Source: Actinomycetota bacterium (lineage in GTDB: Bacteria; Actinomycetota; UBA4738; HRBIN12). Taken from it: a stretch of 9,073 bases of DNA. The notes below the pieces were generated by a model, which saw only the letters and a program-made list of their open reading frames with translations, was not told where the DNA came from and did no database searches. Shown here piece after piece: positions 1 through 5,488 of the stretch. The position numbers and the translations under genes were made by a program. Location of the stretch: the NCBI GenBank assembly GCA_005883885.1, contig VAYF01000036.1, forward strand, positions 1-9,073, read 5' to 3'. Every line of letters begins with the position of its first letter. Within the stretch, counting starts at the first letter, position 1.

Positions 1-603
1 AACGATCACCTCGTACCCGTGCTCACCGCTGAACCCCGTACGGGTCACCGTGGCCGGCACGCCGGCGACCGTCACGGGCTCGGGCCAGAACCGGAAGTAC
101 CCCAGCTCCCCGAGGCCGCGATCGACCAACGGCTGCAGCGTGCCCCGCGAGGTCGGGCCCTGGACGGCGATCATCGCGAGATCGTCGGTGCGGTGCTCGA
201 TCCGAGCATCAAGGTCGCCCGCCGTCTCGCGGAACCAGTCCTGGAGATCCGCGGTGTTGATCATCACCCAGAAGCGGTCCTCGGCGAACCGGTACACGTT
301 GCCGTCGTCGATCATGGTGCCATCGGCGTTCACGAACGCGCCGTAGCGGACCTGGCCCGCCTGCATCCCCCCCACGGTGTTGGTGAACCGTCGCTGGATC
401 AGCCGCGCCGCGTCCGGCCCCGTTACCTCGTACTTGCACGTCGAGAAGAGATCCCAGATCCCGGTCCCGGTCCTGACGGCCTCATATTCCTCGAGCGGGT
501 CACGACCCTCGTGCATCGTCCAGGGATACCCGTCTTCCCAGATCGTCTCGGCCCCGTGGGCCTCGTGCCATGCGTGCAGCGGCGAGCGCTTGTCGTCCGT
601 CAT
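1..603 (-). CDS. GcvT-fold aminomethyltransferase-family protein (copy 2), C-terminal part outside window
   Basis: The first 201 codons are visible and the frame is open to the window edge. The fold is that of tetrahydrofolate-dependent aminomethyl/methyl transferases (glycine-cleavage T-protein, DMSP demethylase and sarcosine/dimethylglycine-oxidase relatives). Visible landmarks are TGPDAA (61-66), GQVRYGAF (83-90), the Asp pair in GTMIDD (95-100), which sits where T-protein has its catalytic aspartate, and RTGFSGEHGYEV (188-199), the family's GxSGExGYE signature. The T-protein SHMG segment is replaced by FSTCKY (53-58), so true glycine cleavage is unlikely and the methyl donor is unknown. 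The ATG at 603 is supported by an excellent ribosome site, AGGAGGAG, 7 bases upstream. It lies 34 bases after the stop of a divergent paralogue and is probably co-transcribed with it. Family confident, substrate not assignable. Confidence 0.87.
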   Translation of the reverse strand, partial: MTDDKRSPLHAWHEAHGAETIWEDGYPWTMHEGRDPLEEYEAVRTGTGIWDLFSTCKYEVTGPDAARLIQRRFTNTVGGMQAGQVRYGAFVNADGTMIDDGNVYRFAEDRFWVMINTADLQDWFRETAGDLDARIEHRTDDLAMIAVQGPTSRGTLQPLVDRGLGELGYFRFWPEPVTVAGVPATVTRTGFSGEHGYEVIV

Positions 604-610
604 CAGGTGG

Positions 611-618
611 CTCCTCCT
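611..618 (-). promoter_or_regulatory. Strong Shine-Dalgarno site of the second GcvT-like gene
   Basis: AGGAGGAG on the minus strand lies 7 bases before the ATG at 603. It fixes the start of the downstream paralogue and suggests efficient translation re-initiation after the upstream paralogue stops at 638. Most genes in this run lack such a strong site. Confidence 0.75.
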
Positions 619-637
619 GTCGTGGACGCCGCGGGCT

Positions 638-1723
638 TCAGACGCGCGGCTTCTCCTTGGCGGGGTCGTAGATCGCGAGCACGTCGACGGTGCCGGTCAT
701 CGTCCCGCCGTCGTGCTCGATCGAGACGCGGGTTCCGGGTGCGGCAAGATCCGTCCGCAACACGGCCAGGCCGATCGGTCCGAACCGCGGGCTGTCGGCC
801 GGCGACGTCAGAACCCCGACCACCTCGCCGTCATCGACGATGGCGGATCCGTACTCGGGGAGCACATCCCCGTCCAACCGGACGGTCACGAACCGGTTCG
901 GCGGCGCCGCGGCCACCGCGCGGAGCTTCTCGGTTCCCATGTTGAGCTCGTTGAACGACACGAACCGGTCGAGGCCCAGGTCGAACGGGGTCCGCTGGTG
1001 CGGCTCGTAGTCGTAGTCGGTCACGATCATCCCGACCTCCACGCGGATCGGCTCGATCACATCCGCGCCGTACGGTGTCGCGCCGGCCCCTTCCACCGCC
1101 GCCCAGAGCGTCTCCGCGTGCTCCGGACGCAGGAAGACCTCGTACCCGAGCTCACCACTGAACCCCGTCCGGGACAGCCACACCGGCACCCCACCGACCT
1201 GCACCTGCTCCGGCACGAAATGGAAGTACCGGAGCGTTTCCAGATCCACGTCGGTGATCGTTCGCATCAGGTCACGGCTCTTCGGGCCCTGGATCTGCAT
1301 GCTCGGAAGCTCCGGCGCGATGTAGCGCACCTCGACGTCGAGCCCCTTGGACGCTGCGCCGAAGTACTCCTCGCGCTCGTCCGAGTTCGTGCAGACCCAC
1401 AGGTGGTCCCCGGCGAAGCGGAAGACGGTCCCGTCGTCCACCAGGAGCCCGTCTTCGTCGACGAACGGGCCGTAGCGGACCTGGCCGGCGGTCATCCCGA
1501 CGATGTCGGCGGTGTGGACCCGCTGCGCGGCCTCGACCGCGTCCGGCCCCGTGAACTCCCACTTGTTGAGGGGGGACAGATCCCACATCCCCACGCCCTC
1601 GCGGATCGCGCGGTACTCGGCCGCGGGGTCCCCGAAGTTCGTGACCCATAGCCACCCCGCTTCGTCCGTGAAGCCGGCGGCCTTCGTGGACGTGATCGGG
1701 TGGAACGCGGTTTCCCTCGCCAT
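638..1723 (-). CDS. GcvT-fold aminomethyltransferase-family protein (copy 1), full length
   Basis: A 361-residue protein, the normal length for T-protein or DmdA-type proteins. Predicted role: cytoplasmic transfer of a one-carbon group from an N-, O- or S-methyl donor to tetrahydrofolate. The N-terminal folate domain shows FTGPDAV (57-63), GQVRYGPF (80-87), the Asp pair in GLLVDDG (92-98), QGPKSRDL (145-152) and RTGFSGELGYEV (185-196). IRVEVGM (226-232) matches the RxExG substrate-site motif. The C-terminal barrel is present (GVLTSP at 303-308 and the following GLAVLR). Departures from glycine-cleavage T-protein: SHM is replaced by SPL (50-52), and the YG-x-E/D-x-D stretch after RVEVG reads IVTDYDYEPHQRTP (233-246). 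The ATG at 1723 is preferred: the 27-residue upstream extension would run into the preceding gene and is not family-like. No good ribosome site precedes it, but a promoter-like pair does. Donor substrate unknown. Confidence 0.9.
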   Translation of the reverse strand: MARETAFHPITSTKAAGFTDEAGWLWVTNFGDPAAEYRAIREGVGMWDLSPLNKWEFTGPDAVEAAQRVHTADIVGMTAGQVRYGPFVDEDGLLVDDGTVFRFAGDHLWVCTNSDEREEYFGAASKGLDVEVRYIAPELPSMQIQGPKSRDLMRTITDVDLETLRYFHFVPEQVQVGGVPVWLSRTGFSGELGYEVFLRPEHAETLWAAVEGAGATPYGADVIEPIRVEVGMIVTDYDYEPHQRTPFDLGLDRFVSFNELNMGTEKLRAVAAAPPNRFVTVRLDGDVLPEYGSAIVDDGEVVGVLTSPADSPRFGPIGLAVLRTDLAAPGTRVSIEHDGGTMTGTVDVLAIYDPAKEKPRV

Positions 1724-1729
1724 GGGCTC

Positions 1730-1759
1730 GTTGTACCGCACGGCTGAACCGCGATTCAA
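1730..1759 (-). promoter_or_regulatory. Candidate promoter for the two GcvT-like genes (leaderless type)
   Basis: On the minus strand TTGAAT (1759-1754) is followed after 18 bases by TACAAC (1735-1730), which ends 6 bases before the ATG at 1723. Transcription would then start at or next to the A of ATG, giving a leaderless message, a common arrangement in Actinomycetota. This fits the absence of a Shine-Dalgarno site. The -35 element contains the stop codon of the broken cyclo-ligase gene. The -10 ends in C rather than the preferred T, so this is a candidate only. Confidence 0.4.
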
Positions 1760-2237
1760 GTCTGCGAGGTCGCGACGCCGAGCTCGAGGCTGCCGGGATC
1801 GCACCGGATCGTCTCCGTCTCGGTGACGATGACGTCGATCCCCAGGTCGAAGCTCCCGACGGGAAGCTCGTGGGACAGGACCTGGAGGTCGAAGGCGATC
1901 GCGATCCGCGGCACGCCCCGACGGGTGCGGCGGAGGAATCGGTCGTAGAACCCTCTCCCGTACCCGATCCGGTGCCCGGACCGGTCGAAGGCGACCCCCG
2001 GCGTCACGACCAGGTCGAGCACCTCGGGCGCGAGCATCGCGGCGGCGTCGACACCTCCGAGCCGAAGGACCAGAATCCCATCACCACCCCGACGTCCTCG
2101 ACCTCGTGAAGCGCGAGGAACCGCCGGCGGATCGCCGTGCTGCGCGCGACGCGCTCGGCCTCGCCGAGCGCGTCGCGTGCAGCGAGCACCGACCGTCGGA
2201 CGTCCCGTTTCGCCCGCTTCAGCTCGGACGGCCGCAT
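1756..2237 (-). pseudogene. 5-formyltetrahydrofolate cyclo-ligase (MTHFS/YgfA family), frameshifted and missing its middle
   Basis: The intact enzyme uses ATP to convert 5-formyl-THF to 5,10-methenyl-THF. The N-terminal half starts at ATG 2237: basic start MRPSELKRAKRD, then VVMGFWSFGSEV, the conserved strand with the xSEVDT motif. It breaks near 2050-2057. The C-terminal half continues in another frame with VDAAAMLAPEVLDLVV, TPGVAFDRSGHRIGYGRGFY (the ATP-site GxGxGxYD signature) and IAFDLQVLSHELPV, ending at 1756. The two parts give about 160 residues against a usual 185-200, because the roughly 50-residue segment between SEVDT and the LDLVVTPG strand is absent. That segment carries the Pro-containing strand and folate-site residues. 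Removing two bases at the break would rejoin the frames but not restore the segment. The start overlaps the oxidoreductase stop (TGATG). Likely inactive, unless the gap is an assembly error. Confidence 0.82.
2139..2183. repeat. 21-bp inverted repeat with 3-base loop inside the cyclo-ligase N-terminal region
   Basis: The arms at 2139-2159 and 2163-2183 are complementary at 20 of 21 positions, with loop CTC at 2160-2162. The tip reads GCGCTCGGC-CTC-GCCGAGCGC. It lies within codons for the AARDALGEAERVARS part of the protein and has no T-run, so it does not look like an intrinsic terminator. It is about 80 bases from the point where the reading frame breaks. Confidence 0.8.
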
Positions 2238-3010
2238 CAGGTGCGGAGCGTCGCGGCAAGGAGCTCCGAGCGGTCCGCCGGACCCGCGGCCACGGCGATC
2301 AGCCACGTCGCTCCGACGCCCTCGACCCGGTCACCGAACCGTCGGAGGTCGTCCGCGGTTCCCCGCCAGATGTCCATCGCGAGGCCCTTGCCCGCCCGCT
2401 CCGCTTCGAGCGCGGCGAGCTCGTTCGGGTCCCGCCCGACCAGCATGATCCCGGCCCAGGTCGGCGGAACCTCGGCAGGGTCCCTGCCGGCGCCGGTGGC
2501 GAGCCCCGCCAGTTCGCCGGCTCGAGCCACGAACGTGTCGGCTCCCGCGAGCGCCGGGACCCACCGCCCGCCCTGCCACGGTCTCCCGGCGAAGAGCGCC
2601 CGGAGCGCCAGCACGGTCTCCTCCAACAGGGCGAGACGTTCGGGGAACGGCGGGTAGCCGAGCCCGAGCGCGGCGTGCTCGGCGCGCCCGTTCGCATCGC
2701 CCACCCCGAGCCCGACCACGGCGCGGCCGCCGGTGACCTGATCGAGCGCCGCCGCTTGCTTCGCCAGCATGCCGACCGGACGGAACCCTGCCCGGGTGAC
2801 GAGCACGCCGACGCCGAGGCCCGGGTTCGCGGCCCCGATCGCCGCCAGCAGCGTGTAGGGCTCGAGCGAGGGTCGGTCGGGCGCTCCCGGCGGGAAGAGG
2901 TGATCCGAGGCGAACACGGCGTCGTAGCCCGCGGCCGCGGCGCGACCGGCGGACGCCATGGGTTTCGCGGGGTCGGCCGTGAAGACGCTCAGGACGAGCC
3001 CCAGCTTCAT
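2237..3010 (-). CDS. LLM-class (luciferase-like, probably F420- or FMN-dependent) oxidoreductase, short form
   Basis: A 257-residue TIM-barrel-type protein of the bacterial luciferase superfamily; in Actinomycetota many members use coenzyme F420. Visible motifs: MKLGLVLSVF start strand, AAAAGYDAVFASDH (25-37), EPYTLLAAIGA (50-60), the region around GVLVTRAGFRPVGMLAKQAA (68-87), LDQVTGGRAVVGLGVGD (89-105) and ERLALLEETVLALRALFAG (124-142). The tail PPTWAGIMLVGRDP (182-195) and GATWLIAVAAGPADR (233-247) is also family-like. Between WQGGRWVP (145-152) and AGADTF (155-160) the block that normally carries the P-x-W-V-G-G strand and the ADGWN motif is missing, about 40 residues, in frame. Members usually have 280-320 residues. 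The start has an ideal GGAGGAG ribosome site (3016-3022) and a 4-base ATGA overlap with the glucokinase stop. Substrate unknown, and activity is doubtful if the gap is real. Confidence 0.82.
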   Translation of the reverse strand: MKLGLVLSVFTADPAKPMASAGRAAAAGYDAVFASDHLFPPGAPDRPSLEPYTLLAAIGAANPGLGVGVLVTRAGFRPVGMLAKQAAALDQVTGGRAVVGLGVGDANGRAEHAALGLGYPPFPERLALLEETVLALRALFAGRPWQGGRWVPALAGADTFVARAGELAGLATGAGRDPAEVPPTWAGIMLVGRDPNELAALEAERAGKGLAMDIWRGTADDLRRFGDRVEGVGATWLIAVAAGPADRSELLAATLRT

Positions 3011-3954
3011 CGCCGCTCCTCCAGCGCCAGCAGCGCGGCGCCGATCGCGGCGCTGTCCGTCCCGAGGTGCGCCTCGACGATCGGAACGGCGGGCCGGTAC
3101 TCGGCCGCTTCCACCGCATCGGCGAACGCCGCGCGCGCGGGGTCGAGGAGGAGGTCGCCTGCGCCGCCCACACCGCCCCCGACGACGACGGTGGCGGGAT
3201 CCAGCACGTTGACCAACCCGGCGATCCCCTCCCCCAGACGACGACCGACCTCCGTGACGATGCCCCGCGCGACGGCGTCGCCGTCGCGCGCGGCATCGAC
3301 GACCATATGACCGGTGACGGCGTCCGGATCACCGCCGGCACGCGCCGCGAGCGGCGCGTGCCGGCGCGCCGCGGCCCGGCCCTCACGCGTGATGGCCGAG
3401 CCGCTCGCCACCGTCTCCCAGCACCCACGGTTGCCACAGCCACAGACGGGCCCGTCCGGCTCAACGACGATGTGGCCCACCTCCGCTGCGAACCCGTGGG
3501 CGCCCCGGTAGAGCGAGCCCCCGAGGATCAAGCCGCCGCCGATCCCGGTGCCCACCCCGATGTAGAGGACGTGCGCGACCCCGCGGGCCGCCCCGACCCG
3601 GTACTCGCCGTACGCACCGGCCGTGCAGTCGTTCTCAACGATCACCGGCGTCCCGGCCGCCCGCCCGACCACCTCGGCGATCGGGGCATCGCGCCAGGCG
3701 AGGTTGGGCGCGAACCGAAGGACGCCCGTGCCCTCCTCGACGAGCCCGGCGGCCCCCACGCCGACCGCGACGACGTCGGGGTCCGACACGTCCCCGAGTG
3801 CCGCGACCAGCGTCGCGAGCGTGGCGTCCATGTCGTCGGCGGGGGTCGGACGCACGGATCGCGCCAGCTCCTTCCCCTCGTCCGTCACCCGCAACGCAAC
3901 GATCTTCGTGCCGCCGACATCGATGCCGACGGCCTGAGATGCCGCCTCGCTCAT
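3007..3954 (-). CDS. glk: ROK-family glucokinase
   Basis: A 315-residue sugar kinase expected to phosphorylate glucose at position 6 with ATP in the cytoplasm, feeding glycolysis and, in this group, often glucose repression. Motifs in order: phosphate loop IDVGGTK (11-17), catalytic Asp109 in VENDCTAGAYGE (106-117), GVGTGIGGGLI (133-143), EVGH (158-161) with the zinc-ligand His161, and the ROK zinc cluster CGCGNRGCWE (171-180) giving Cys171, Cys173 and Cys178. The second nucleotide-binding loop is VVVGGGVGGAGDLL (256-269). Length matches actinobacterial glucokinases (about 313-320). No N-terminal helix-turn-helix is present, which argues for a kinase rather than a ROK repressor. The ATG at 3954 overlaps the preceding gene's stop (ATGA) with only a weak purine-rich upstream stretch, so translation is probably coupled. 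Glucose is the most likely substrate, but ROK kinases for other hexoses cannot be excluded. Confidence 0.9.
   Translation of the reverse strand: MSEAASQAVGIDVGGTKIVALRVTDEGKELARSVRPTPADDMDATLATLVAALGDVSDPDVVAVGVGAAGLVEEGTGVLRFAPNLAWRDAPIAEVVGRAAGTPVIVENDCTAGAYGEYRVGAARGVAHVLYIGVGTGIGGGLILGGSLYRGAHGFAAEVGHIVVEPDGPVCGCGNRGCWETVASGSAITREGRAAARRHAPLAARAGGDPDAVTGHMVVDAARDGDAVARGIVTEVGRRLGEGIAGLVNVLDPATVVVGGGVGGAGDLLLDPARAAFADAVEAAEYRPAVPIVEAHLGTDSAAIGAALLALEERR
3258..3298. repeat. 18-bp inverted repeat with 5-base loop inside the glucokinase gene
   Basis: The arms at 3258-3275 and 3281-3298 pair at 17 of 18 positions (one C:C mismatch), with loop CGTCG at 3276-3280. It encodes the DAARDGDAVARGI segment (residues 220-232), whose palindromic DNA arises from Asp/Ala/Arg/Gly codons. 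No T-run follows on either strand, so termination is not indicated. It is a very stable potential hairpin in the middle of an intact gene. Confidence 0.75.
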
Positions 3955-4262
3955 CCGATGTCGATCTTCTCGAGCCGCGTGGGGCCGGGCGGCTCCCCCT
4001 CGGTGGGGTGCATCTCCTCCGCCCGCGCGTCGATCACCCCGCGGAACGCGAGCAGCATCTCCGTGCCCGCCTTCAGCAGGTGTTCGATCACCTCGGGCTT
4101 GAGCGGTTGGACGGCGGTGACGGCCATGCAGATGGGGCACCACGCGACCGGGCATCCGCCCTGCACATGCGGACCGTCCGACGCAGCGGGGTCCGGCACG
4201 TCGCTCGCCGGCGCGTGAGCCGTCGTTCGCCTCGCGCGCCCGTCCTTCGCGGCCTCGGCCAT
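3951..4262 (-). CDS. Small conserved-type protein with C-x4-C-x2-C (CPIC) motif
   Basis: A 103-residue protein of unknown function. An Ala/Asp/Pro-rich, probably disordered N-terminus (1-36) leads to a cysteine cluster, CPVAWCPICMAV (37-48), with Cys37, Cys42 and Cys45. A predicted amphipathic helix follows: LKPEVIEHLLKAGTEMLLAF (54-73). The cysteines could hold a metal or form a redox site, but three are too few for a standalone zinc ribbon unless it dimerises. From memory, small proteins with a similar CPxC-then-PEV.HL pattern sit beside ArsA-like ATPase and glucokinase genes in other Actinomycetota (DUF5304-like); this is recollection, not a search. Its ATG is 2 bases after the ArsA stop, with AAAGGGG (4269-4275) as ribosome site, and it overlaps the glucokinase start. 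This tight coupling suggests it works with one of these neighbours. Confidence 0.75.
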   Translation of the reverse strand: MAEAAKDGRARRTTAHAPASDVPDPAASDGPHVQGGCPVAWCPICMAVTAVQPLKPEVIEHLLKAGTEMLLAFRGVIDARAEEMHPTEGEPPGPTRLEKIDIG

Positions 4263-4264
4263 CG

Positions 4265-5458
4265 TCAGCCCCTTTCCGGGTCCGCGGGTTGCGACCCGCG
4301 ACCGAACACGATCTCAAGGTGATCGCCGGCGAAGTTCGCCTCGCGGACGACCATCCGTTTGAGCGACTGCGGGAGGATCAGGTTGCGCTTGTACGACCCC
4401 ACCCGGACCACAAGTTCCTCGCCCCGCCGGTGGATGTCCATGTCATCGCGCGAGACGAACGGCAGCCGCATCCGCAACACGTACCCGTCCCCCCGTTTGC
4501 GCACACGGATCGGGTCGTCATGGTGGAGGATCGAGACCGCATCCCGCTCCCCGTAGACCTCCTCCGCCATGTCTTCGAGCAAGGGGATCCCCACCATCTC
4601 GCGGTCGAACAACCGGGACAGCAGGATGGGCACAGGCTCGAAGGACTCGTGCACCGTCGCCAGGTGCTCGGCCTGGATGTCCTTCCATTTCCCGAAGTAG
4701 GGGTCCGTGACGTCGGGTGGCAGGACCCTGTTGACGACCACGGCGTCGACGCGATAGCCGAACAGCCCCAGATACGTGTAGGTCCGACGTGCCTCGCTGA
4801 TCACCATCTTCTCGGGGTTGACCACCAGCCGGACGGAAGAGAGGGCCTCGTCGGTCAGGATGACCTTCACCGCGTCCAGGTTCCGGTGCAGGCGTTCGAC
4901 CGCCTCGAAGACCTGATCCGATGCGATCGGAAGCGAGGTCATCCTCGACACGAGCGGGCGGACCGCCTTCACCACCTTCCGTTCGACCGGGAAGATGCGC
5001 TCGATGTACCAGCTCATGATCTCGGGCAGGGACAGGAGCCGCAGCGTCTCCGCGGTGGGCGCGCAATCGACGACGAGACAGTCGTAGTTGCCGCTCTGGA
5101 CGTGGGTCTTCACATCGATCAGCGCGAAGATCTCGTCGAGACCCGGGATCACGGTCAGCTCTTCGGCTTGGATCGTCTCGGTGCCCGCCCAGTTCATCAG
5201 TTGGACCATGTAGTCCTGGATGTCGCGCCAGTTGTCCTCGAGCCGCTCCTGCGCGTCGATCTCCTGACCCCAGAGGTTCTCGATGATCCGGGTCGGCGCG
5301 CTCCCGATCCTCGTCTCGAAGGAATCCGCCAGCGAGTGCGCGGGATCGGTGGACATCACCAGCGTGCGTTTGCCGGCCTTCGCGGAGCGGACCGCGGTGG
5401 CCGCCGCGACGGTCGTCTTGCCGACCCCACCCTTGCCCGTGAAAAGGATGACCCGCAT
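4265..5458 (-). CDS. ArsA/Get3-family ATPase with C-terminal Hsp20-like domain
   Basis: A 397-residue SIMIBI-class P-loop ATPase. Deviant Walker A GKGGVGKTT (8-16), switch I STDPAHSLADSF (36-47) and switch II VVDCAPTAETLRLL (129-142) are all intact. The C-terminal part from about 325, IRVRKRGDGYVLRMRLPFV then the LILPQSLK strand and FAGDHLEIVFG, resembles the alpha-crystallin/Hsp20-like domain attached to many bacterial ArsA proteins. It is one ATPase unit, so probably a homodimer like Get3, not the tandem ArsA of arsenite pumps. There is no arsB, arsR or arsD nearby, so arsenite export is unlikely; membrane-protein targeting, chaperone or stress roles are more plausible. Start ATG 5458 has GAGGTAGG about 8 bases upstream and lies 30 bases after the CPBP protease stop. 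Confidence 0.9.
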   Translation of the reverse strand: MRVILFTGKGGVGKTTVAAATAVRSAKAGKRTLVMSTDPAHSLADSFETRIGSAPTRIIENLWGQEIDAQERLEDNWRDIQDYMVQLMNWAGTETIQAEELTVIPGLDEIFALIDVKTHVQSGNYDCLVVDCAPTAETLRLLSLPEIMSWYIERIFPVERKVVKAVRPLVSRMTSLPIASDQVFEAVERLHRNLDAVKVILTDEALSSVRLVVNPEKMVISEARRTYTYLGLFGYRVDAVVVNRVLPPDVTDPYFGKWKDIQAEHLATVHESFEPVPILLSRLFDREMVGIPLLEDMAEEVYGERDAVSILHHDDPIRVRKRGDGYVLRMRLPFVSRDDMDIHRRGEELVVRVGSYKRNLILPQSLKRMVVREANFAGDHLEIVFGRGSQPADPERG

Positions 5459-5488
5459 CCGGGCAGCCTACCTCGCCGCCCTTCGACG

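Noticed and set aside
377..1651. Long plus-strand frame opposite the GcvT-like genes.
   Set aside because: Composition is Arg/His/Val/Pro-rich without motifs, and it covers two well-supported minus-strand genes including their junction.
2040..2070. Programmed ribosomal frameshift in the cyclo-ligase gene.
   Set aside because: No slippery homopolymer or heptamer is visible at the break, and a frame change alone would not restore the missing middle segment.
4283..4300. Small hairpin CGCGGGT-TGCG-ACCCGCG near the arsA stop as a terminator.
   Set aside because: It has a 7-bp stem with no T-run, lies within coding sequence, and the next gene starts a few bases later with a good ribosome site.
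3007..4317. Extended 436-residue version of the glucokinase, as if fused to an upstream domain.
   Set aside because: The upstream 121 residues are an out-of-frame reading of the CPIC protein gene and the arsA 3' end. The ATG at 3954 gives the normal ROK length and an ATGA overlap.
4265..5458. Arsenite efflux (ars) operon.
   Set aside because: Only the ATPase family matches; no ArsB, ArsD, ArsR or ArsC-like gene is nearby, and the ATPase is a single unit with an Hsp20-like tail.
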